Origin: Azotobacter chroococcum
GTDB lineage: Bacteria > Pseudomonadota > Gammaproteobacteria > Pseudomonadales > Pseudomonadaceae
Direction of reading: 5' to 3'
NCBI RefSeq assembly: GCF_004339665.1
Contig: NZ_SMMU01000023.1
Coordinates: 1 to 61,087 of the forward strand
Length of the DNA: 61,087 nucleotides
Below the pieces are notes generated by a model. It did no database searches. It saw only the letters and a list, made by a program, of their open reading frames with translations, and was not told the origin of the DNA. Positions 38,446-46,014 of this stretch are shown here, one piece after another; the first letter of the stretch is position 1, and the number at the start of each line of letters is the position of its first letter. A program made the translations under genes and the position numbers.

Positions 38446-39114
38446 TTAGAGAATCTGGCGGATATCGGCGAGCGCGACGCTTCCCTGCACTGCGCCCAGG
38501 TCCAGCCGCAGCCCCTCGCTGCTGCGGGTGACACCCGAGACTTCGGCGTAGTTCAGGGTAGTGGGCGAGAGGGCCTTGCCATCGGCGCTGGCCTCGATGC
38601 TCACGGTGTAGGAGCCGTCCGGGGCCGCGCTGCCGTCGTCCAGCGTGGCGTCCCAGGTGAAGGACTGCACGCCGGCATCCAGTCCGCCCAGATCGAACTG
38701 GCGCACCACTTGGCCACTGCTGTTGGTGATGGTCACACTGACCTGATCGGCCGGCTGCTCCAGCTCGATGCCGAACGCCGTCGCCGTCTGGTTACCGACC
38801 AGCACCTGGTTGCCCGGCACCAGCACGCCATGCCCGACCAGCGCCGCGGCCTGCAGGGCCTGGCTCTCGTCGATCTGCCCGGTGATGCTTTCCAGCGTCG
38901 TGTTCAGTTCCTCGATGCCGTTCAGGGTGTTGATCTGCGCCAGCTGCGAGGTCAGCTCGGCGTTCTCCATGGGCTTGAGCGGGTCCTGGTTCTGCAATTG
39001 CGTCACCAGCAGCGTCATGAAGTTTTCCCGCAGCTCTTCGGCGGTGTTCTTGCTCTGCGTCGTGCCGGCATTGCCGTTGAGGGCGTTGACGACCGAAGTG
39101 TCGATGGTGCTCAT
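38446..39114 (-). CDS. flgD: FlgD hook-capping scaffold protein
   Basis: Transient cap that polymerises FlgE. 222 residues: N-terminal LRENFMTLLVTQLQNQDPLK, with PMENAELTSQLAQINTLNGI, then FlgD Tudor-like and FnIII-like domains (WDATLDDGSAAPDGSYTVSI). Coupled closely to flgC. Confidence 0.95.
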   Translation of the reverse strand: MSTIDTSVVNALNGNAGTTQSKNTAEELRENFMTLLVTQLQNQDPLKPMENAELTSQLAQINTLNGIEELNTTLESITGQIDESQALQAAALVGHGVLVPGNQVLVGNQTATAFGIELEQPADQVSVTITNSSGQVVRQFDLGGLDAGVQSFTWDATLDDGSAAPDGSYTVSIEASADGKALSPTTLNYAEVSGVTRSSEGLRLDLGAVQGSVALADIRQIL

Positions 39115-39122
39115 GGAAGAAT

Positions 39123-39530
39123 TCAGCCCTCGCCAAGCGTCAGGGTTTTCAGCAGCAGCTGCTTGCTGGTGTTCATCACTTCGACGCTGGCCTGATAGGA
39201 ACGCGAAGCGGCGATCATGTTGACCATTTCGTGCACCGGCTCGACGTTCGGCAGGCTCACGTAACCCTCCCCATCGGCCAGCGGGTGCTCGGGGCGATAC
39301 TCCCGCCGCAACGGCGAAGGATCCTCCACGACCTGGGTCACGCGCACGCCGCCGATATCCGAACGCCCCCGGACCCGGCTTTCGAAGACCACCTGCCTGG
39401 CGCGATAGGCCTGGCCGTCCTCGCCCCCCACGCTGTCCACGTTGGCCAGGTTGCTGGCGGTCACGTTCATCCGCTGCGACTGCGCGGTCAGCGCCGAGCC
39501 GGCGATATCGAAGATGCTGAACATCGACAT
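39123..39530 (-). CDS. flgC: FlgC proximal rod protein
   Basis: Proximal rod subunit. 135 residues: [29 protein letters not shown], the [21 protein letters not shown]-terminal helix. Follows flgB by 16 nt. Confidence 0.96.
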   Translation of the reverse strand: MSMFSIFDIAGSALTAQSQRMNVTASNLANVDSVGGEDGQAYRARQVVFESRVRGRSDIGGVRVTQVVEDPSPLRREYRPEHPLADGEGYVSLPNVEPVHEMVNMIAASRSYQASVEVMNTSKQLLLKTLTLGEG

Positions 39531-39546
39531 GCTGTCCTACTCCCGC

Positions 39547-39960
39547 TCACTCCGACTGCATGGCAGTCTTGAGCCCCTGAAGGCGACTGTTCAAAAAGGA
39601 CAGACTGGCCTGGTAGCGCACCGTGTTGTCGACGAACTGGGCCCGCTCGCGGTCCATGTCCACGGTATTGCCGTCCAGGCTGGGCTGGTCCGGAACCCGG
39701 TAGAGCAGCTCGCGCACGGCGAGCGCGGCTGTCGAGGCGCCCTGCAAATGGCGCATCGAGGTGGTCGCCAGGCGCATGGAGGAGGCGCCTCTCCCGTCCT
39801 CGATAGCCTTGGCCAGCTCGCGGGAAAAGTCGAAGTCCCTTGCCCGGAACTCCGGCGTATCGGCGTTGGCGATGTTGGCGGCCAACACCTGTTGACGCTG
39901 GGTGCGCAGATTCAGGGCTTCCTGCTGAAAGCGCAGCGAGGCATCGAGTTTGTCGAGCAT
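39547..39960 (-). CDS. flgB: FlgB proximal rod protein
   Basis: First rod subunit, joined to FliE. 137 residues from ATG 39960, where GGAGGGAG is eight nt upstream and the product [19 protein letters not shown] matches enteric FlgB. A longer in-frame reading (six extra residues from the next ATG) lacks support. First gene of flgBCDEFGHIJ; class II FlhDC-type sites lie upstream. Confidence 0.96.
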   Translation of the reverse strand: MLDKLDASLRFQQEALNLRTQRQQVLAANIANADTPEFRARDFDFSRELAKAIEDGRGASSMRLATTSMRHLQGASTAALAVRELLYRVPDQPSLDGNTVDMDRERAQFVDNTVRYQASLSFLNSRLQGLKTAMQSE

Positions 39961-39996
39961 GCCCGCGACTCCCTCCATTAAGGGATCATTTGGTTG

Positions 39997-40069
39997 ATGG
40001 CAGAATAGCGGCACGCCCTTCAGGGCAAAGGCAGAAACAGGCCCGCATTTAGCGACCAATTCTGCCCTT
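39997..40069. promoter_or_regulatory. FlhDC-box-like half-sites between flgB and flgA
   Basis: Three related half-sites: atggcagaatagcg (39997-40010), aaaggcagaaacag (40027-40040), and on the opposite strand aagggcagaattgg (40069-40056). Enteric FlhD4C2 binds an inverted pair like AATGGCAGAAATAGCG. The outer two are inverted and about 45 nt apart centre to centre, so either the middle plus right pair or a longer array is used. Position between divergent class II operons flgB-J and flgA is exactly that of the E. coli flgA/flgB box. Confidence 0.65.
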
Positions 40070-40123
40070 GTCCCGGCGGCATTCTTCCTAGAATTTCCGC
40101 CTCACTGCCGACGGAACGACCGC

Positions 40124-40816
40124 ATGTCGAGCCTCCCTCCGCTCCGCCTCCTTCTGAAGGGAGTTCTGCCATGCCTGCTGGCCTGGCAGGCCGGGGCCGC
40201 GCCGGACCCGCTGGAAACCAAGATCAGGGAACTGATCGTGCAGCGCCTGCCGGTCGGCGACCGGCAGGAACTGCGAATCGAGCTGGAGCGCCCGGCCGTC
40301 AGCCTTCCGGACTGCGACGATCCGCAGCCGTTTCTGCCGCAACCCAACCAGCGCCTGCCGGGACGAGTCGCAATAGGCATCCACTGCGCCGGAAATGGCC
40401 AGCCGGCCCGCTATCTGCAGGCCGCCGTCGGCATCCTGGGGGAATATGCGGTTGCCCGGCGCGCCATCGAGCCCGGCGAAATCATCGAGCCCGGCATGCT
40501 TGCGGTACGCCAGGGCCAACTGGAGCGCCTGCCGCGCAACGCGGCCATTTCCGCCGACGAGGTCCTCGGCATGCAGGCCGCTCGAACCATCGCCGAGGGC
40601 AGCACCCTCCAGCGCAGCGCCCTGCGCGCCCCCGGGCTGATCGAGCGCAACGCCCAGGTCGTCCTCGAAGCCCGGGGTCCCGGCTTCACCGTCAGCCGCA
40701 AGGCCACTGCACTCGACAGCGGCGGCCTGGACGCCCTGGTGCGGGTACGCACCGAAGCAGGGGAAATACTGCGCGGCAGGGTCATCGGCCGCAATCGACT
40801 GCAGGCCGGCCACTGA
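40124..40816 (+). CDS. flgA: FlgA P-ring assembly chaperone
   Basis: Periplasmic chaperone for FlgI. 230 residues with a signal peptide (cleavage near AGA-APDP) and an SAF-like C-terminal domain (AVARRAIEPGEIIEPGML, RSALRAPGLIERNAQVVLEA). Divergent from flgB. A long reading in another frame over 40171-41994 is a shadow. Confidence 0.95.
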   Translation: MSSLPPLRLLLKGVLPCLLAWQAGAAPDPLETKIRELIVQRLPVGDRQELRIELERPAVSLPDCDDPQPFLPQPNQRLPGRVAIGIHCAGNGQPARYLQAAVGILGEYAVARRAIEPGEIIEPGMLAVRQGQLERLPRNAAISADEVLGMQAARTIAEGSTLQRSALRAPGLIERNAQVVLEARGPGFTVSRKATALDSGGLDALVRVRTEAGEILRGRVIGRNRLQAGH

Positions 40817-40855
40817 GCCTCGCTCGCGGCCTTCGCATTTTGGCGCGGCGACTGT

Positions 40856-40882
40856 TCAAGTTTGCCCGCCCAGGGCCGATAC
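40856..40882 (+). promoter_or_regulatory. Sigma28 (FliA) promoter for flgMN
   Basis: TCAA (40856-40859), a 15-nt spacer and GCCGATAC (40875-40882); the -35 extends to TCAAGTTT, close to TAAAGTTT. Lies 33 nt upstream of the flgM GTG start. Confidence 0.88.
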
Positions 40883-40915
40883 TTCGCCTTGGGAACACCG
40901 CGAGAGAAATCCACC

Positions 40916-41200
40916 GTGAAAATCGACAACTCCACTCCGCAAGGCGCCGCACGACCGACCGACAACAGGGAGACCAGCCTCCGCGTCCGACACGGCGAAG
41001 CCCCGGCGCAGACCGAATCGCCCGCCGCCATCGCCCATTTCGGCCAGTCCGCGGAGACGGATGCCAGCCAGGACATCGACATGGCTCGCGTCATGGAAAT
41101 TCGCCAAGCGATCAGCGAAGGCCGCCTGCAGATTCGCCCCGAACGCATCGCCGAAGGATTGCTCGAAAGCGTCCGCGAACTACTCGACGACGGAGTCTGA
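40916..41200 (+). CDS. flgM: FlgM anti-sigma28 factor
   Basis: Holds sigma28 inactive until the hook is complete, then is exported. A GTG start at 40916 gives 94 residues (Salmonella 97): a disordered, polar N-terminal half and a C-terminal sigma-binding half with IDMARVMEIRQAISEGRLQI and AEGLLESVRELLDD. Driven by read-through from flgA and by its own sigma28 promoter. The sigma28 gene fliA is not in the window. Confidence 0.95.
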   Translation: MKIDNSTPQGAARPTDNRETSLRVRHGEAPAQTESPAAIAHFGQSAETDASQDIDMARVMEIRQAISEGRLQIRPERIAEGLLESVRELLDDGV

Positions 41201-41224
41201 GCCTTTTCGGACGGAAGGATTTCC

Positions 41225-41674
41225 ATGAGCCTGAGCAAGCATCTCGCCACCCAGCAACAAACCCTGCAGCGCTTCGTCGAGCTGATCGAGGAGGAACGGC
41301 AAGCACTGACCGAAGCAAATGTCGATGGCCGGCACCTGAGCGATCTGGCCGCCGCCAAGCAGGCGCTGCTTGGCGAACTCGAACACCTGGAAAGCCAGCG
41401 CAGCAACGCCCAGATCAAGCTTGGCTACGGAGCCGGACGTCGCGGAGCCGAACAGGCCGCCAGGGAGGCCGGCTGCCTTCCCGCCTGGCAACGATTGCTC
41501 GAACTGGCCAGCCATGCCCAACTGCTGAACCGCCTCAACGGCGATGCCATTCGCACCCGTCTGGGACACAACCAACGCATCCTGAACTTTCTCCACGAAG
41601 CGGCCGGACACTCCCTTTACGGCCCGGATGGACGCTCCCGGCGCAGCGGCAGCCTCTCCGGCCTGTCCACCTGA
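41225..41674 (+). CDS. flgN: FlgN export chaperone for FlgK and FlgL
   Basis: Helical chaperone of the junction proteins. 149 residues: LSKHLATQQQTLQRFVELIEEERQAL, typical FlgN N-terminal helix; long helical middle; a polar tail. GGAAGGA ribosome site; 24 nt after flgM. Last gene of the flagellar block, followed by a strong terminator. Confidence 0.93.
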   Translation: MSLSKHLATQQQTLQRFVELIEEERQALTEANVDGRHLSDLAAAKQALLGELEHLESQRSNAQIKLGYGAGRRGAEQAAREAGCLPAWQRLLELASHAQLLNRLNGDAIRTRLGHNQRILNFLHEAAGHSLYGPDGRSRRSGSLSGLST

Positions 41675-41771
41675 AAGACAGGCCAGCTCGCGACCCAACG
41701 AACACCACGACGGAGAGGACAGGAGACGGAGACAACTCTCGCGGAGAGAGTGAAACTTTCAGGCAGGAAAC

Positions 41772-41801
41772 GAAAAAGCCCCGAATCTTCGGGGCTTTTT
41801 C
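41772..41801. terminator. Bidirectional intrinsic terminator
   Basis: Perfect 13-bp stem (gaaaaagccccga, loop atct, complement) with A-run on one flank and T-run on the other, so it can stop flgMN transcription rightwards and tRNA-Ser transcription leftwards. Confidence 0.93.
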
Positions 41802-41809
41802 GTTCAATA

Positions 41810-41899
41810 TGGCGGTGGAGGTGGGATTCGAACCCACGATACGGTTTCCCGTATACACACTTTCCAGGCGTGCTCCTTCAACCGCTCGGACACCCCACC
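41810..41899 (-). tRNA. tRNA-Ser (anticodon GGA)
   Basis: Read leftwards, 90 nt from GGTGGGGTGTCCGAGCGG to the encoded CCA. The 7-nt anticodon loop CTGGAAA gives GGA; a long variable arm (tatacggg ... cccgtat type) marks a class II tRNA; the T-loop GTTCGAATCC and acceptor stem pair fully. The gene's 3' end faces the flagellar block. Confidence 0.96.
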
Positions 41900-41990
41900 G
41901 GACATCTACGGACCTTCTTGCCCGTCGACGGCGCGCAATTTATCCGAACGACGGCCAGAAAGCAAAGCTTTTTTCAAAAAATTCATGCGT

Positions 41991-42212
41991 TTAGCCAGTC
42001 AGGCCTATCCGCAATCCGCGTCCGCCGTGACGAAATGGCGCCATCATGGGCCAGGCCAGGGCCAGGGAAACGAAGAGGCTGCTGAAGAACAGCTGCACCA
42101 CGCCCCAAGGGTTATGGCTCAGCGGAGCCAGCGCCAAGCCTATCAAAGCCACAAGCGCCAGCCCGGCCAAGCAGGCCCCGGTAGACGCACTGGAAAGTTT
42201 GCGCCGAGTCAT
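41991..42212 (-). CDS. Small two-helix membrane protein, unknown
   Basis: Not recognised. ATG at 42212 is chosen since AGGAGG lies seven nt upstream; an ATG two codons earlier is too close. The 73-residue product has two hydrophobic segments (about 11-32 [19 protein letters not shown], and 38-56 [17 protein letters not shown]) and a basic tail. The ribosome site and hydrophobic pattern support a real gene. No partner is evident. Confidence 0.55.
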   Translation of the reverse strand: MTRRKLSSASTGACLAGLALVALIGLALAPLSHNPWGVVQLFFSSLFVSLALAWPMMAPFRHGGRGLRIGLTG

Positions 42213-42638
42213 CGGCATGCCTCCTTTCTCCCAAGAATGCTTCACCGTACTGCGCGGGCGACAGCACAGCCAATCGCTTCTGCCAAAAACTCAATGCACC
42301 GCACATTCATGGGCCGGGATCGAATTCTTTTGGGCAATGAATCACCCTGCCCTCCCGTTCCCGCCCACTTCACAGGCATTCGGACAGACGGCAATGGCCG
42401 GGAATTTCCCGGAAAATGTTCTGATACAACGGGTGCAGTCGCGTAGAAATCCAGCCACTACAGGCAAATGATATAAAAAAAGAAAAGCGCACGAAAAATT
42501 TTCTAAGTCCCAGGAGGGAATCCCTTAAAGTTCTCCTGTGAGTCGCTTCCCTTCTGAAGCGTGTGGGCGTCTCATGGCGCAAGACATGCCTTGTAAAAAT
42601 GACCCCTCATGTCATATCAACAATAAGAAAGGCAGAGC
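42213..42638. other. AT-richer intergenic region with palindrome
   Basis: No gene seen here. It holds a perfect palindrome ccgggaa-t-ttcccgg at 42398-42412 and an AT-rich run at about 42465-42510 (ending aaattttc), a possible promoter zone for the small gene that follows. The base composition drops visibly compared with the flagellar block. Confidence 0.4.
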
Positions 42639-42737
42639 ATGTTCAAACATCCCCAGAAAATCAGGCAATTCGGCCTTATCGTTTTCGCCATCATGGTGCT
42701 CCTGATCCTGCCCAACCTGGAGCATTTGATGGGATAG
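42639..42737 (+). CDS. Short single-helix membrane protein, unknown
   Basis: A 32-residue reading: basic start MFKHPQKIRQFG, hydrophobic helix LIVFAIMVLLILPN, and a short polar tail ending MG. AAGAAAGG precedes the ATG at a fair distance. The positive-inside start and single helix resemble known bacterial small membrane proteins. Support is limited to these signals. Confidence 0.5.
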   Translation: MFKHPQKIRQFGLIVFAIMVLLILPNLEHLMG

Positions 42738-42770
42738 CAGGTTGACGTCGTTGCGCCAGCCCCATAGACG

Positions 42771-43658
42771 TCAATGCACGACCGACAGCCACCATGCCAG
42801 CAGCAGCGGAAGGAAACCGAACGCCAGAAAGGTCGAGCACAGCACCAGGCTCGCCACTTTTTCCGGAGAGCGCCCGGCACGCACGGCGAACAGATAGTTG
42901 AATACCGCCACCGGCATGGCCGACTGCATGACCAGTACTCCCTGAGCCAAGGGCGACAACCCCAGCATCAGGCCGACAGCCCAGGCCACGCCGGCCCCGC
43001 AGAGCAGCCGAAGCGCACCGAGCAGCATGCCCTGGCCAAGCAGGGGGGTACGGATGCTCGCCAGCGACACGCCGAGGGTGACCAGCATCAGCGGAATGGT
43101 CATGCCACCAAGCAGTCCCACGGTATTGTCCAGCCAGCGCGGCAACTCGAGGTCCAGCAGCAGGATCGGCAGAGCCAATCCGAGACTGATGATGATCGGG
43201 TTGACCAACAGTTTTCTAAAGGACTGCTCGGCACCGGAAAGCACCATGCCCAAGGTGAAGTGCCCTACCGAAAGCACCAGGAAAAAAGCCACCGCCAGCG
43301 CCAGCCCCCCCTCGCCGAAGGCATAGAGGCTGATCGGCAATCCCATGTTGCCCGAGTTGGGGAACAGGTAGGCCGGCACCAGCACCTTCCAGTCATAGTG
43401 CAGCAGCCGGCTGAGCAGCAGGCCGACCAGCCCCATGCAGAAGGTCACCGCCACGCAGGCGGCAGCCATCTGGCCGAAGGCCTGCGGATCGATCTCCGAA
43501 TTGCTCAAGGTGGACAGCACCAGGCAAGGCGTGCCGATGTTGAGGATCAGCCGGGTGACGAAATCGGTGGGATAGACATGGCCGAAGCGTACCCAGCCAT
43601 AACCGACTCCGGCCACGATGAAAATGGGCGCCATCACGGCGAACAACTCAGCCAGCAT
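42771..43658 (-). CDS. AEC-family (auxin efflux carrier) transporter
   Basis: Inner-membrane carrier of the AEC family, which exports or exchanges organic acids or auxin-like compounds. 295 residues, about ten hydrophobic segments, with family stretches FLNIGTPCLVLSTLS-like ILNIGTPCLVLSTL, YLFPNSGNMGLPISLYAFG and MQSAMPVAVFNYLFA. Substrate unknown. Monocistronic. Confidence 0.9.
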   Translation of the reverse strand: MLAELFAVMAPIFIVAGVGYGWVRFGHVYPTDFVTRLILNIGTPCLVLSTLSNSEIDPQAFGQMAAACVAVTFCMGLVGLLLSRLLHYDWKVLVPAYLFPNSGNMGLPISLYAFGEGGLALAVAFFLVLSVGHFTLGMVLSGAEQSFRKLLVNPIIISLGLALPILLLDLELPRWLDNTVGLLGGMTIPLMLVTLGVSLASIRTPLLGQGMLLGALRLLCGAGVAWAVGLMLGLSPLAQGVLVMQSAMPVAVFNYLFAVRAGRSPEKVASLVLCSTFLAFGFLPLLLAWWLSVVH

Positions 43659-43986
43659 GGGCCTTTTCCTTACAGATCAAGGGGAGGCGCACATCCTAGC
43701 CGCTCCGCCAGGACTTTGACCAACCCGGCCAGCCGCCCTGCAAACGAGCGGCTCTACAACCTTTAGCGAGTGGCTATCTGCAATGTGACAGTTGATTATC
43801 ACCCTAACAATCGGTTATCCATTGGCCATGGAGACTGCGGCGAACGGCCGCAGCAGTCCAGCGAAAGGTTCGAGAAGAGCGTCTCCGGCGCCGATCCGCC
43901 GGAGCATCAGCGATCCGGGCGAACCCCGCCCGCCGGCTCAGGACCCGGCCCGGCAGGCGGCCAGCCCTTGAAGAGGAGGCTGCAGC
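43659..43986. other. Intergenic region, no gene seen
   Basis: About 330 nt between divergent genes. The left half is AT-richer (ttgattatc, aacaatcggttatcc near 43790-43815) and may hold promoters; the right half is GC-rich leader sequence. No coding signal with a ribosome site. Confidence 0.3.
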
Positions 43987-44439
43987 ATGAACGATTGGGG
44001 AGTTGTTTCGGCCAGAGAGGAGTCCCGCATGGACTCGTATCTTGCGGCAGAACTGCTGAACAAGCGGGGCGCGATGGAGCATACCGCTGTCGCCGATCTG
44101 CAATACATTCCGCTGTACCGGGAACTGCGCGAGAAGGTAAGACTGCTTGCCCAGCGCGCCGAAAGCTGCATCTGCGGAGCCCCGGAGCGGAGCTTTCATC
44201 TCGATGTCGCCAGGGCGATCGATTCAGTGATGGGCTTTGCCAGCGGCCGGCCCGCCATTCTGACCGGCGAGCAGCGCCGGCTGCTGGCCGACCTGCAGTC
44301 CGAGTTCAGCCGCACCTTGCGGCAGAGCCTGAATGCCGGGGAGCGACACCGCCAGGCGGTGGAGAAGGCCAAGCGGGCCTCCCTCGACTTCCTCGAACGC
44401 GCCGGCCGGCCCCTCGCCATGGACCCAGTGGCAGCATAA
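43987..44439 (+). CDS. Unknown helical cytoplasmic protein
   Basis: Not recognised. 150 residues from an ATG behind GAGGAGG. Predominantly alpha-helical and charged; two close cysteines (CICG near residue 59), no signal peptide or membrane helix. C-terminal half is a long helix (EFSRTLRQSLNAGERHRQAVEKAKRASL is its core, positions about 106-135). No operon partner: ZapE-like gene begins about 150 nt later. Confidence 0.65.
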   Translation: MNDWGVVSAREESRMDSYLAAELLNKRGAMEHTAVADLQYIPLYRELREKVRLLAQRAESCICGAPERSFHLDVARAIDSVMGFASGRPAILTGEQRRLLADLQSEFSRTLRQSLNAGERHRQAVEKAKRASLDFLERAGRPLAMDPVAA

Positions 44440-44588
44440 AGCCCGCCCGGCAATCTGCAGACCTTCGTTGAGCCACCGGCAGGAACGCCCCACTCGAGCA
44501 AGGATGCCTCCGAGCCCTCTGTTTACTTGCCGAAGACCAAGCCAGCGTGCTGGTTTTCGCTACGCCTTGATCCGCCGGAGTCCCTGCC

Positions 44589-45725
44589 ATCGATACCCCG
44601 CTCCCCGCTCCGCCCCCCCTCACCGCCTACCGCCAGGCCGTCGAGCGCGATGGCTTCCGGCCGGATGAGGCTCAGCAGCAGGCGGCCCTGCTGCTGGAGG
44701 ATTGTCACCAGGCCCTGCACCAGACAGGTCGCCACCTGCCGGTGGCCGGCGTCTACCTCTGGGGACCGGTCGGGCGCGGCAAGACCTGGCTGATGGACAG
44801 CTTCCATCGCAGCCTGCGCGTGCCCGCCCGGCGCCAGCATTTCCACCACTTCATGCGCTGGGTGCACCGCAGGCTGTTCCAGCTGACCGGCTCGGCCGAC
44901 CCTCTGCGCCTGCTGGCCGGCGAGTTGGCCAAGGAACTGCGGGTGCTGTGTTTCGACGAGCTGTTCGTCAGCGACATCGGCGATGCCATGCTGCTGGGTC
45001 CGCTGCTGCAGGCAGTGTTCGAGCAGGGCGTGGTGGTGGTCGCCACCTCAAACCAGCCGCCATCGCAGCTGTATGCCGACGGATTCAATCGCCAGCGCTT
45101 CCTGCCGGCCATCACCGCCATCGAGCGGCACATGCAGGTCGCCCCAGTGGATGGTGGTCAGGATCACCGTCTGCATCCCGGCACGCGCCAGCAACGCTAC
45201 TGGGTTGCCAATCCAGGCCAGGCGAGCGCTCTGGGCGAGGTCTTTGCACAGCTGACCCGGGGCATGCCGATAGCCAGCACTTCCGTCCAGCTGGAGCACC
45301 GCCGCCTGACCGTGGTGCGCCACGGCGCGGCGGCGCTCTGGTGCACCTATGCCGACCTCTGCGAGCAGCCTTTCTCCGCCTTCGACTTCATTGCCCTGTG
45401 CGACCGCTTCCCGGCCATCCTGCTGAGCCAGGTACCCAACCTGAGCGGCCGCCAGCGCGAGGCCCGCATCGCCCGCGGTACCGAGGATGGCGTCGAGCGG
45501 GTGGTGGCCGGCGACCGCCAGCTGCCGGCACTGTCCGCCCACGACGATGGCGTGCGGCGCTTCATCGCCCTGGTGGACGAATGCTACGATCGCCGGGTAC
45601 CGCTCTATCTGGAGGCCGAGGTGGCCCTGGAAGCGCTCTACACCGAGGGCTACCTGTCCTTCCCGTTCCGCCGCACCCTGAGCCGCCTGCAGGAGATGCA
45701 GCTGCAGCGCTTCGGCAGCGCCTAG
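44589..45725 (+). CDS. ZapE/AFG1-like ATPase, start codon unusual
   Basis: AAA-type ATPase of the ZapE (AFG1/LACE1) family; ZapE acts at the Z-ring late in division. Walker A is GPVGRGKT, Walker B VLCFDELFVSDIGDA, sensor VVATSNQPP, and the C-terminal FIALVDECYDRRVPLYLEAE. The first ordinary start in frame, GTG 44742, lies only 8 residues before Walker A, yet the 51 codons before it read as the expected family N-terminus (TAYRQAVERDGFRPDEAQ). CGGAG sits eight nt before an ATC at 44589, so I mark that as start. It differs much from typical pseudomonad ZapE and is probably a paralogue. Confidence 0.8.
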   Translation: MDTPLPAPPPLTAYRQAVERDGFRPDEAQQQAALLLEDCHQALHQTGRHLPVAGVYLWGPVGRGKTWLMDSFHRSLRVPARRQHFHHFMRWVHRRLFQLTGSADPLRLLAGELAKELRVLCFDELFVSDIGDAMLLGPLLQAVFEQGVVVVATSNQPPSQLYADGFNRQRFLPAITAIERHMQVAPVDGGQDHRLHPGTRQQRYWVANPGQASALGEVFAQLTRGMPIASTSVQLEHRRLTVVRHGAAALWCTYADLCEQPFSAFDFIALCDRFPAILLSQVPNLSGRQREARIARGTEDGVERVVAGDRQLPALSAHDDGVRRFIALVDECYDRRVPLYLEAEVALEALYTEGYLSFPFRRTLSRLQEMQLQRFGSA

Positions 45726-46014
45726 CCCGCCCCTCCTCCGCCCTGCGAACAGGGGCACACCGTTACCGGCAGGCCATGAGTCACGGCATAGTCGAGCCAA
45801 ATGCACGGGTGCCTCCGGCCGGCTCAGTTATCCGACCACCGCCTGTTCGATAGAGCCCTCCAGCCTTGGCAGGAGCAGCTCGAGCCGCTCGAACACGGCC
45901 GCCTTTCGGCGGCGGCACTGCCTCCAGTCTGCTGGCGGCTCCGATTGCCGCTCATGAAAATCGAGCATACCGCCCCTTGTCTGTCAGAGCCGGCTGCTAC
46001 TTCAAGGATGCCCC

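Noticed and set aside
40171-41994. 607-codon plus-strand reading across flgA-flgM-flgN and the tRNA
   Set aside because: Runs through three real genes and a tRNA in the wrong frame; Arg/Pro-rich.
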